Source: Microcystis aeruginosa Ma_MB_S_20031200_S102
GTDB lineage: Bacteria > Cyanobacteriota > Cyanobacteriia > Cyanobacteriales > Microcystaceae
Reading direction: 5' to 3'
Assembly (NCBI GenBank): GCA_007095845.1
Contig: SFBI01000046.1
Location: 1-54,749, forward strand
Length of the DNA: 54,749 nt
In this document: piece by piece, positions 16,926 through 23,220 of the stretch
How the letters are laid out: the number at the start of each line of letters is the position of its first letter
How positions within the stretch are numbered: position 1 is the stretch's first letter
Made by a program: the position numbers and the translations under genes
The notes under the pieces: generated by a model
Told to the model about the DNA's origin: nothing
Databases searched by the model: none
The model's input: the letters and a program-made list of their open reading frames with translations, nothing else

Positions 16926-18659
16926 TTATTTACTACGCTTCCAGTCTTTGATGTTCCAAGTATTTCTATCCCAGGGAGTTAATTCAAACCCCGACAAACT
17001 ATTACTAATTGCCACCACATCGGCACGATGAACCAGGGGAATAATCACAAAATCATTAATTAACATATCATTCATTTTAATTGCTATTTCTCGCCGTTTT
17101 TCTGGGTTTAATTCTTGACTAAAAGCTTGCCATAATTTATCGTATTCAGGATTACAATAACGAGCATAATTATCCCCAGACCAACCATCAGCTTTTTGGG
17201 GAATTTCGCTACAAGTAAAGGTTTTAAAATAGGCTTTTGGATCGGGACTATTATTACCTGTAGTGTACATTTGTAGGTCAGCATAAAACTTTTCTACCGT
17301 GTCATCGTTAGCAGGATCGCTAGAAAAGAAAATACTGGCATCAACAGTTTTTAATTCTACTCCTACCCCGATCGCTTGTAAACTTTGTTTGATAATTTCT
17401 TGGGTTTTCTGACGAAGAGGATTGACGGTAGTTTGAAAAACTAATTTCATTTCTACCCCATTTTTATCCCTAGTGCCATCACCATTACTATCTTTCCATC
17501 CCGCATCATCTAGTAATTTCTTAGCCTTTTCTAGATTAAATTCATAGCTAGTATTGGGGGAATTATATTCCGATGGCATCACAATAAAATTAGGAGTTGT
17601 TTTCCCAGTAATACCATAAAGTTGCGTGGCAATAGTATCTCTGTCAACGGCTAAAGATAAAGCTTCTCTTACTTTCACATCACTCAAAAAAGGATGGGGA
17701 AACTTAATACTAGACCTCTCACCTTCAGCAGTAACTTGATTAGGATCACTCAGATTAAATAAAACTCTTTCAATCAAAGAACCGAAACTAGATATTAACT
17801 GACCTTGACCCGCTTTTTCTAAATCACTTAAAACCTTGGCCTCTACTTGCAAATTATAGGCATAATCCGCCTCCTGTGTCTGTAAAACCGCTCGTGCCGC
17901 AGAAGTTGCATCACCTCCTCCTTTTAATTCTATTCTTTGAAAACCTAATTTATCCGCTTCTGGAAAAAAAGAATTTGGTTCATAAACCGCCGTATCTCCC
18001 GGTTTAAATTCTACCACTTTATAGGGTCCAGTTCCCACCGGTAATAAATTAGCGGGGGCTTGACGTGCCGTTTCATTGCTATACTTTTCATAGAGATGAG
18101 CGGGTAAAATCATCCCTTCTGTTCCCACAAAAACTAATGACCAAGCGGGATTAACTTGCTTAAAAGTTATTTTAACTGTATGGGGATCGATCGCTTCCAC
18201 ACTTTTAACTATTTCATAATTGCCAGCGCTAGTAGAACCAGTTTTCGGATTGGTAATAAAATTATAGGTAGCGATGACATCTTTGGCAGTAAAAGGAGTA
18301 CCATCCGACCATTTAATATCTTTTTTTAGCTTCCATGTCACCGATTTACCATCCTGGGCAACTCCCCCATTTTCAATAGTAGGAATTTCTGCCGCTAAAA
18401 AAGGAACTAATTCCCCTTTTTCATTAAAACTAGCCAAAGGTTCTAAGGTAATGCGACTCGCTTCTGAGTCTTTAAATCCCGTGGAGAGATGGGGATTTAA
18501 AATCGTCGGTGCTTGCCAATATAAAAGTTTTAAAGTTTCTGTGTTACTATTGGTCGTTACCGGGGGATTATTAGCTGTTTGTTGATGACAAGCACTAAAA
18601 AGCAGCGTACAACTAAGGGATAAAATTAACAGGGGCAAGAAAAGCGATCGCTTAAACAT
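16926..18659 (-). CDS. ABC transporter substrate-binding lipoprotein, family 5 (peptide type)
   Basis: A 577-residue solute-binding protein. The signal sequence ends in the lipobox LFSAC (Cys about residue 23), so it should be lipid-anchored at the periplasmic face. Family 5 hallmarks follow: NGVAQDGKSVTWKLKKDIKW, DGTPFTAKDV and a LSLAVDRDTIA segment. The ligand is probably a peptide or similar, not determinable here. ATG 18659 gives the proper signal peptide; the TTG at 18671 adds only four residues. It is the first gene of the operon with the permease and VOC genes. Confidence 0.93.
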   Translation of the reverse strand: MFKRSLFLPLLILSLSCTLLFSACHQQTANNPPVTTNSNTETLKLLYWQAPTILNPHLSTGFKDSEASRITLEPLASFNEKGELVPFLAAEIPTIENGGVAQDGKSVTWKLKKDIKWSDGTPFTAKDVIATYNFITNPKTGSTSAGNYEIVKSVEAIDPHTVKITFKQVNPAWSLVFVGTEGMILPAHLYEKYSNETARQAPANLLPVGTGPYKVVEFKPGDTAVYEPNSFFPEADKLGFQRIELKGGGDATSAARAVLQTQEADYAYNLQVEAKVLSDLEKAGQGQLISSFGSLIERVLFNLSDPNQVTAEGERSSIKFPHPFLSDVKVREALSLAVDRDTIATQLYGITGKTTPNFIVMPSEYNSPNTSYEFNLEKAKKLLDDAGWKDSNGDGTRDKNGVEMKLVFQTTVNPLRQKTQEIIKQSLQAIGVGVELKTVDASIFFSSDPANDDTVEKFYADLQMYTTGNNSPDPKAYFKTFTCSEIPQKADGWSGDNYARYCNPEYDKLWQAFSQELNPEKRREIAIKMNDMLINDFVIIPLVHRADVVAISNSLSGFELTPWDRNTWNIKDWKRSK

Positions 18660-18713
18660 TTTTAATGACAATCAATAGTTCAACAGGGTGACTTAGGTGA
18701 TTCCCTACCCCAC

Positions 18714-18797
18714 CAATAACAAGTTATCAGACATTGAGTCTTGATCTCGATCGATTAATTGATTATTTGCCTTTGTCCATTCCTAGTCAAGTTAAAT
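18714..18797 (+). other. attC-like boundary, left edge of the accessory island (hypothesis)
   Basis: CAATAACAAG (18714-18723) carries the same TAACNAG motif that follows each gene of the island. GTTAAAT (18791-18797) fits the integron core GTTRRRY. The 84-base span is within the usual attC size. No stem of note was found between the two, so this is the weakest part of the cassette proposal. Confidence 0.2.
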
Positions 18798-18806
18798 CGA
18801 TCGTGC

Positions 18807-18812
18807 TATAAT
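18807..18812 (+). promoter_or_regulatory. probable -10 box (TATAAT)
   Basis: A perfect TATAAT lies 44 bases upstream of the 57-codon ORF. No good -35 hexamer is at the right spacing (TTGTCC at 18773 is too far), so the promoter is tentative. Confidence 0.35.
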
Positions 18813-18855
18813 AGCGGGCCTGTACTAGATAAGAAAATCTTAGGCACGGCGACAA

Positions 18856-19029
18856 ATGGGTTCTTCGGTTTGTGTTATGCAATGTACGGGGGTTATAAGG
18901 GATGGAATCCTTATAGAGAAAGACGTTTGGCGATTTTTGTCAATTGTTTTTGATCTAGAGCGAACTAATCAATTAAATCTCTTGCCAGATAAGGATTTAG
19001 TTTATTTATGCCACCATATCGAACCATAA
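18856..19029 (+). CDS. small ORF of unknown function, 57 aa
   Basis: ATG 18856 to TAA 19029. The product reads MGSSVCVMQCTGVIRDG at the start and ends DLVYLCHHIEP. The middle (LIEKDVWRFLSIVFDLERTN) is well balanced and protein-like. An in-frame TAG at 18841 fixes the start. No family is recognised. Its stop is embedded in CCATAACAAG, the same arrangement seen at the ends of the next three units, which is the main reason to take it as a real gene rather than chance. A longer overlapping frame from 18759 has a less convincing composition. Confidence 0.4.
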   Translation: MGSSVCVMQCTGVIRDGILIEKDVWRFLSIVFDLERTNQLNLLPDKDLVYLCHHIEP

Positions 19030-19109
19030 CAAGTAACGAAGAGCCAGAAAATCTGTATTTGGGGTATTGTATGGAAAAAATCCGTCTAGTATATAATTAG
19101 TGTGGTCGC

Positions 19110-19150
19110 CATCGCCGTGGGGTGCGTTCCCTAATGTGGCTCCTACTAAT
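19110..19150 (+). repeat. GGTGCGTTCCC repeat, truncated copy
   Basis: CGCCATCGCCGTGG followed by GGTGCGTTCCCTAATG and TGGCTCCTACT matches the left half of the copy at 23071-23144. The complementary right arm (GGGAACGCACC) is missing. Copies of this dispersed cyanobacterial-style hairpin repeat lie after three of the four units of the island. Confidence 0.7.
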
Positions 19151-19254
19151 CTGGCTAACACGCTTTTGGGCGTGATATGGGAAAAAGTTCGGGCGATTGC
19201 GCCTAAATAGGGTGATATACCGAAAGTTGACTCATATCATTACTTTCAAGAGTG

Positions 19255-19277
19255 TTATACGGAAAATTTCCGTATAA
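19255..19277. promoter_or_regulatory. perfect palindrome upstream of the TIR gene
   Basis: Arms TTATACGGAAA (19255-19265) and TTTCCGTATAA (19267-19277) are perfectly complementary with a single central A: 11 bp each side. It ends 38 bases before the TIR start codon. This could be a dimeric repressor operator, or a hairpin. Similar but imperfect sequence (TATGGAAAAAATCCGT) occurs near 19070. Confidence 0.55.
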
Positions 19278-19315
19278 TCAATAGTTAGCCTTCCAATTTT
19301 CTATAACAAGTAATA

Positions 19316-20440
19316 ATGGCTGATTATCGCTATGACATATTTCTCTCTTATAGCCATCGAGATAAAAATAAGGCTATGAGAATTGCTCAAGTCCTACGTG
19401 ATGCAGGCTACAAGATTTTTTTGGATGAAGATGTAATTCGTCCAGGGGAAAGTATTCGAGTCGCCATTGAAAGAGGAATATATGCTAGCCGCGCCTTAGT
19501 TGTTCTAATTGGCGAAAAGCCAGAGACACGGCAAAATACTTTCTTTGAGCTAGGTCTTTTCTTAGGACTCTCACGAGATAGGCATATTGTTCTTCCTATA
19601 ATTATTGATAAAATTTCGGGAACTAAAATTCCGTCTGATATTTCTCAATTCAGGTTTCTGCATTGGGATTTTGATAATCCGAATCGTTCTCTAGAGCAAG
19701 TATGGAAACTTCTTGGTTCCCCAGTAGTGCCTGATGAAGCTTTCCTTATTGAATCAGAGGGATCAACTCAAAAGAAAACAATTGAACTTACCTTTGATAT
19801 TGACAATCTTTCAATTGAGGAGCAAGAGCGGTTACTGCGAACGATAGAGACGTTACTAAATATTCATAATATCAAAGTTGAATCACGGCGAAAAGGTAGC
19901 GAGATATATAGAATTTCCTTAGATCCTGAAAAAGCTGCAAAGCTTTTTTATGAAGCTTTGTCTGGTAAATTTGATGATTTCAAGTTTGAGAAAATTGAAA
20001 TGATTCAGCAAGGAAGCAAGATTTTCATTGGTCATGGTCGTTCTCCACTCTGGCGTGAACTCAAAGAATTTCTTAGCGAAAGGTTAAATTTGGAGTGTGA
20101 TGAATTTAATCGAGAACCAACAGCAGGGATAAGCACGACCGAAAGGCTACAAACAATGTTAGATTCATCCTCGTTTGCTTTTCTAATCATGACTGGTGAA
20201 GATGAGCATGTAAACAACACTTATCATGCTCGTGAAAACGTAATACATGAAGTCGGTTTATTTCAAGGTCGTCTAGGAGCGAAGAAAGCAATTATTTTAT
20301 TGGAGGATGGATGTAATGAATTTTCAAATATTACTGGTCTTGGGCAGATTCGCTTTCCCCATGGGAGACTATCTGCGGCATTTGAAGAAATCAGAAGAGT
20401 TCTTGAACGAGAAGAAATTATCTCTCAGTTCAAGGGCTAA
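19316..20440 (+). CDS. double-TIR protein: N-terminal TIR plus C-terminal TIR-like nucleotide-binding domain (probable defence protein)
   Basis: A 374-residue protein. The N-terminal TIR domain (about 1-130) has DIFLSYSHRDK, FLDEDVIRPGE and a candidate NADase glutamate at E78 in NTFFELGLF. A mixed middle segment (about 150-230) is unassigned. The C-terminal domain (about 235-370) starts SKIFIGHGRSP and contains RENVIHEVGLFQGRLG (E307, E312), the signature of the predicted nucleotide-binding TIR-like family (Pfam PF10137 by memory). TIR domains of bacterial immune systems cleave NAD+ or make signalling nucleotides, so an abortive anti-phage role is likely. No transmembrane segment. The TAA stop lies in GGCTAACCAG. 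No partner gene (ThsA, cyclase) is nearby, so it may act alone. Confidence 0.85.
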   Translation: MADYRYDIFLSYSHRDKNKAMRIAQVLRDAGYKIFLDEDVIRPGESIRVAIERGIYASRALVVLIGEKPETRQNTFFELGLFLGLSRDRHIVLPIIIDKISGTKIPSDISQFRFLHWDFDNPNRSLEQVWKLLGSPVVPDEAFLIESEGSTQKKTIELTFDIDNLSIEEQERLLRTIETLLNIHNIKVESRRKGSEIYRISLDPEKAAKLFYEALSGKFDDFKFEKIEMIQQGSKIFIGHGRSPLWRELKEFLSERLNLECDEFNREPTAGISTTERLQTMLDSSSFAFLIMTGEDEHVNNTYHARENVIHEVGLFQGRLGAKKAIILLEDGCNEFSNITGLGQIRFPHGRLSAAFEEIRRVLEREEIISQFKG

Positions 20441-20660
20441 CCAGGGCGTGCAGCGGATGGCCTCAATACTCTGACGGTGACTCGAAAATACTTGCCACCG
20501 CTGACGCCCAAGTGCGATCGCTGATCTTGTAGGGTGCGTTCCCTAATGCAAGTCCCACTGATCCAGCGATCAATTTTGGGGAACGCACCATGCCCATTGA
20601 TTAAAGCTGTGGGTTTAAGTGCGATGCCGCTCTTGTGGGACCAGTTGGGGAATGTTAGCG
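20435..20660 (+). other. cassette boundary after the TIR gene with an attC-like stem (hypothesis)
   Basis: GGCTAAC (20435-20441) includes the TIR stop and is the exact complement of the GTTAGCC found at the left edge of the TIR unit (19284). Directly after it, GGGCGTGCAGCGGATGGC (20444-20461) pairs with GCCACCGCTGACGCCC (20494-20509): 16 base pairs with two bulged bases (G20450, A20457), the kind of imperfect stem seen in integron attC sites. A GGTGCGTTCCC repeat (20529-20592) then intervenes, and the unit ends at GTTAGCG (20654-20660). AAGTGCGAT flanks the intervening piece as a direct repeat (20510-20518, 20617-20625). Confidence 0.35.
20529..20592 (+). repeat. GGTGCGTTCCC hairpin repeat, full copy
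   Basis: GTAGGGTGCGTTCCC at the left pairs with GGGAACGCACC at the right (20580-20589), giving an 11-bp stem with a long loop. Same family as 19110 and 23080. Confidence 0.75.
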
Positions 20661-20670
20661 AAGATTCCAG

Positions 20671-20814
20671 GCTCTTCTAGGTTGTGTGTGATAAGTTTAA
20701 CTTACAATATGATCGATAAATCTTTGTGTCCTTTGTGTCTTTGTGGTTCGTTCCACCCCCTCGCTAGGAGGAATGTATCTTAGAATACATTTTACCCACC
20801 AAACCCAAGAGAGC
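20671..20814 (-). mobile_element. miniature element, family B (GGCTCTCTTA ends), copy 1
   Basis: A 144-bp copy in reverse orientation of the element at 52481-52624 and 33916-34060. It ends GCTCT and AGAGC and contains the family core (CTTTGTGTCCTTTGTGTC, then TTAGAATACATTTT). Ends are less well preserved than in the other copies. It sits between the TIR unit and the protease pair. Confidence 0.8.
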
Positions 20815-20870
20815 CGATTCCCGATGTTTAGGTTAAAATAGAGGGCAAAAGTTGCCACAGGGTCAAGCCA

Positions 20871-21143
20871 ATGACAATCCATCAACCCCGCTATAGCAAA
20901 GAAGAATTTGCCCAACGTGGCGATCTGATTTATCAAACTCAAATACGTCCACAAGTCGAATTGGGTAATCAGGGCAAAATTGTAGCAATTGACCTTGAAA
21001 CTGGCGACTTTGAAATTGATGCGCGTGAAATACCTGCTTGCAATAGACTCGAAGCCCGTCACCCAGATGCTCAAATCTGGATTGTTCGAGTCTGTTCTCG
21101 CTATGTTCGCCGATTTGGTGGACGTACAAAGAGATTAGTATGA
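20871..21143 (+). CDS. small conserved protein coupled to a retropepsin-like protease
   Basis: A 90-residue soluble protein, start ATG 20871 (MTIHQPRYSKEEFAQRG), with AIDLETGDFEID and a basic C-terminus (RRFGGRTKRLV). Its stop overlaps the next gene as ATGA (21140-21143), so the two are translationally coupled. By memory, small proteins of this kind are common upstream of clan AA aspartic proteases in cyanobacteria; their job is unknown. The arrangement resembles a two-gene module such as a toxin-antitoxin pair, but nothing in the sequence proves that. Confidence 0.75.
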   Translation: MTIHQPRYSKEEFAQRGDLIYQTQIRPQVELGNQGKIVAIDLETGDFEIDAREIPACNRLEARHPDAQIWIVRVCSRYVRRFGGRTKRLV

Positions 21144-21518
21144 TCGCAGGAATCGTTAACGCGGATTTTGAGGCGATTATTTCACTTTCGATCTTGTGAC
21201 TCTGAAGGAAATATTTACGCGCAAGATGCGATCGTTGATACAGGTTTTAATGGTTGGCTTTCATTGCCACCAGACCTAATCGATCAGCTAAACCTGAAAT
21301 GGAAAAGACGAGGACGCGCTATTCTTGGTGATGGTAGCGAATGCGTTTTTAATGTCTATGAAGCCGTCGTAATTTGGGACGGAGATTATTTAACCATACC
21401 AATTGATGAAGCTGATTCCGAACCTCTAGTTGGAATGTCATTAATGGAAGGCTATCAACTCACAGTTCAAGTATTTGAAGAAGGCAGCGTAGAAATCCGC
21501 AAAGTAAGTGTCGTCTAA
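21140..21518 (+). pseudogene. clan AA (retropepsin-like) aspartic protease, frameshifted
   Basis: The natural start is ATG 21140 (MIAGIVNADFEAIISLS), overlapping the upstream stop. That frame runs into TGA at 21197, while the rest (from CDSEGNIYAQ onward) is read one frame over to the TAA at 21518. Removing one T at 21194-21195 restores a continuous protein of about 125 residues. The aspartic protease motif is IVDTGFNGWLSLP (Asp-Thr-Gly), with LVGMSLMEGY near the end, typical of the AF_0612-type single-domain proteases that act as dimers. Either a real frameshift or a one-base assembly error. The stop sits in GTCTAACTAG. Confidence 0.75.
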
Positions 21519-21573
21519 CTAGAACGTTATGCCGCTCTGGGTTAGGTCTGTACATCAGGCTTATCTGTTAGAT
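21513..21573 (+). other. 61-bp attC-like site (hypothesis)
   Basis: GTCTAAC (21513-21519) matches the integron box RYYYAAC and contains the protease stop. GTTAGAT (21567-21573) matches GTTRRRY and is complementary to it over six bases. The inner parts CGTTATGCC and GGCTTAT pair partially. The 61-bp length and the stop-codon overlap are typical of attC. A second GTTAGCT at 21717-21723 directly precedes the next gene and could be the actual junction instead. Confidence 0.35.
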
Positions 21574-21727
21574 GCTTGAATCTGTGTTTGTATTCCAACA
21601 CTTCGTTAATCGATAGCTATATAGAACCCAGCCAACGAGTATAAGTGAATCCAACGAGTTTGACATCACAACGCCAGAAAAACGGCTTAAAGCGCTTACC
21701 TTCTTGTCGCAGAATAGTTAGCTTGCA
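21574..21727. other. gap upstream of the second unknown unit
   Basis: About 150 bases without a gene. It holds CAACGAG direct repeats (21633, 21653) and ends in ATAGTTAGCTTG, which resembles the left edge of the TIR unit (ATAGTTAGCC at 19281). Confidence 0.4.
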
Positions 21728-21983
21728 ATGGTGCCTTTGGCGCTTCCAGTAGCACTTGTTTTGGACGGTATTTCCCTTCTTACATCAGGTGCTAACGAAA
21801 AAGAGATTGCAGAACAAAGAAAAGTAGCGATCAACATTATTCGAGCAGGAAAAGAAAATGGTGTTGAAGATTACAATGTCTCAGAAAGCTGGTGTTGGTC
21901 TATCTTCAGACGTTGATGGTGTCCCAATTGAGTTTATTGTTGGTGCTTCAGGTACAATGAAGCTAAAGGTAAAATACAAGTAG
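21728..21983 (+). pseudogene. small gene of unknown function, apparently frameshifted
   Basis: ATG 21728 opens a frame with a hydrophobic start (VPLALPVALVLDGISLL) and a helical part (EKEIAEQRKVAINIIR, then GKENGVE). From about 21865 the plausible continuation is in another frame (ITMSQKAGVGL, GVPIEFIVGASG, LKVKYK), ending at TAG 21981-21983. Joined, they give about 84 residues. The two pieces read as one protein because the second has no upstream start of its own that makes sense. No family recognised. It is the first of three same-strand genes. Confidence 0.45.
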
Positions 21984-21989
21984 TGGGTG

Positions 21990-22436
21990 ATGGCGAAACT
22001 CTACTATCGTGGCATGGCAGAGCAAAACGACAGACCCAAAATTGGTCGTAGTGCCAGATTATTAGGGGTTAGACCTAATATCGATATAAACATTCAGCAA
22101 ATGCCAGTAGGTTGCCTAGATGAACAAAGCTATTTGTTACCAGAGCCACAGCGTAAGTTCCATGGCGCTCTTGTAACGGTTGCCATTAGGGACACAAAGG
22201 GAATGTCTGTTGCCCTATCCATTGAAGGTTTACCAGCATTTCGCAAACCTGCCAGTTTTGGTGGAACTGGCAAAGACCCTTTATGGCAAATTGACGATAG
22301 CCATATCACAGGGGATTTACAGGCTGTCCAAGATAGCCCAACTCACGTTAGCATCATGCCAAGAGTTACAATGGCTCTAGAAAAATACGAGGCAGCATTG
22401 GCAAACACCCAAAAATATTGGGAAAAGGTTGATTAG
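21990..22436 (+). CDS. protein of unknown function, 148 aa
   Basis: Starts at ATG 21990 (a GTG one codon earlier at 21987 is possible), 6 bases after the previous stop. Soluble, mixed alpha/beta appearance. Visible features are a basic N-terminus (MAKLYYRGMAEQNDRPKIGR), LDEQSYLLPEPQRKFHGALV in the middle and a helical tail (LEKYEAALANTQKYW). The stop overlaps the possible GTG of the next gene by one base, so the two are coupled. I do not recognise the family. The tight three-gene layout suggests a functional module. Confidence 0.75.
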   Translation: MAKLYYRGMAEQNDRPKIGRSARLLGVRPNIDINIQQMPVGCLDEQSYLLPEPQRKFHGALVTVAIRDTKGMSVALSIEGLPAFRKPASFGGTGKDPLWQIDDSHITGDLQAVQDSPTHVSIMPRVTMALEKYEAALANTQKYWEKVD

Positions 22437-22465
22437 TGGCATACACACAATGGGAGGCTATCAAA

Positions 22466-23011
22466 ATGGCATGGATATTTAGTCTATCGGCAGAATGTGG
22501 TTCGGATGAGAGCAACGCCCATAAATTTGCTCAGCATTTTGAGGGAGTATCATGGTTGCTGTCAACTGGTCGCCATTGCCAGTGTCACACAGATATATTC
22601 CAAGACATAGAAGAAAATTGGTGGTGTCGTGTTTCACCAAGTAATCTTAGCGAAGTGGGAATAGACAGCCCTGAAAGTGCATATTCAATGACAGAGTTAG
22701 GTATCTTACTATATCAGTCCCTACGATTTGCTCCCCCATTCCGTTATGCACTGGTTGGTGTTGAAGTCGATGAATTTAGAACTTACAGCGAGCTTATCGA
22801 AGAATCATCTAACTTATCTATCCCAGGACTGGTTTTAGCAAAACCACTCGAACAAGAGCTAGGAATATTGCCAGTATTGCGCCCCTTTAGTTCTAGTTAT
22901 GTTTGGCAACCCTACGCAGGAGAAGTTTACAATCCGCTTATGGCATCCCAAAACTTAAAAAATAAGCTTAATGAACTGCTTAAGTTAACCTCACAAGCGA
23001 AGACGGCATAA
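22466..23011 (+). CDS. protein of unknown function, 181 aa
   Basis: Chosen start ATG 22466 has GGGAGG eight bases upstream; a GTG at 22436 overlapping the previous stop is the alternative (191 residues). The protein begins MAWIFSLSAECGSDESN and contains HCQCHTDIF, ENWWCRVSP and a region FAPPFRYALVGVEVDEF; rich in aromatic residues, no membrane segment. Family not recognised. It appears to be made together with the 148-residue protein; such pairs can be effector/immunity or toxin/antitoxin pairs, which is speculation here. The TAA stop lies in GCATAACTAG. Confidence 0.75.
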   Translation: MAWIFSLSAECGSDESNAHKFAQHFEGVSWLLSTGRHCQCHTDIFQDIEENWWCRVSPSNLSEVGIDSPESAYSMTELGILLYQSLRFAPPFRYALVGVEVDEFRTYSELIEESSNLSIPGLVLAKPLEQELGILPVLRPFSSSYVWQPYAGEVYNPLMASQNLKNKLNELLKLTSQAKTA

Positions 23012-23210
23012 CTAGACCGTTACACTGCTCCCACTGTCAGTACGATGCCGAAGGCACTGCGTAGCAGCACGCCATCGCTGTAGGGTGCGTTCCCTAATGT
23101 GGCTCCTACTGCTCCACCAATAGATTTTTGGGGAACGCACCATGCTAGAGGATTATAAAAATATTTGCCGTCGCACTCCAGCCTATCGTGGCTGAGTTCA
23201 ACCGTTATCG
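23006..23210 (+). other. right edge of the accessory island (attC-like start, hypothesis)
   Basis: GCATAACTAGACCGTTACAC (23006-23025) begins like the site at 21513 (TAACTAGAACGTTATGCCGC). No complementary partner box is close by; a GTTATCG at 23204-23210 is the nearest GTTA core. A GGTGCGTTCCC repeat lies inside. murB on the other strand follows. Confidence 0.25.
23080..23144 (+). repeat. GGTGCGTTCCC hairpin repeat, full copy
   Basis: GTAGGGTGCGTTCCC and GGGAACGCACC (23131-23141) as inverted arms, loop about 37. It shares the longer left context CGCCATCGCYGTRGGG with the truncated copy at 19110. It lies between the last island gene and murB. Confidence 0.75.
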
Positions 23211-23220
23211 AGAAAAATAA

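Larger units (their letters stand above)
19024..19290 (+). other. cassette boundary between the 57-aa ORF and the TIR gene (attC-like, hypothesis)
   Basis: Begins with CCATAACAAG, containing the stop of the small ORF, and ends with GTTAGCC (19284-19290). It contains a partial copy of the GGTGCGTTCCC repeat (19121-19131) and the long palindrome at 19255-19277. At 267 bases it is longer than a normal attC, and no convincing central stem is seen. Confidence 0.2.

Noticed and set aside
18759-18953. 64-codon frame overlapping the 57-aa ORF
   Set aside because: Starts upstream of the TATAAT box and has poor composition; the overlapping frame from 18856 ends in the shared TAACNAG motif and looks better.
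18807-18960. Possible small RNA downstream of TATAAT (6S, SRP RNA or tmRNA considered)
   Set aside because: No diagnostic motif of any of these was found, and the ATAAGG/CCTTAT stem at 18895-18914 has no T-run.
20697-21129. Two minus-strand frames opposite the protease partner gene
   Set aside because: They run through a miniature element or mirror the plus-strand gene; the plus-strand gene has the ATGA coupling.
21168-21200. TTG 21168 as the true start of the aspartic protease
   Set aside because: It gives MRRLFHF instead of the expected IVNADFEA start, which is present one frame over from the coupled ATG 21140.
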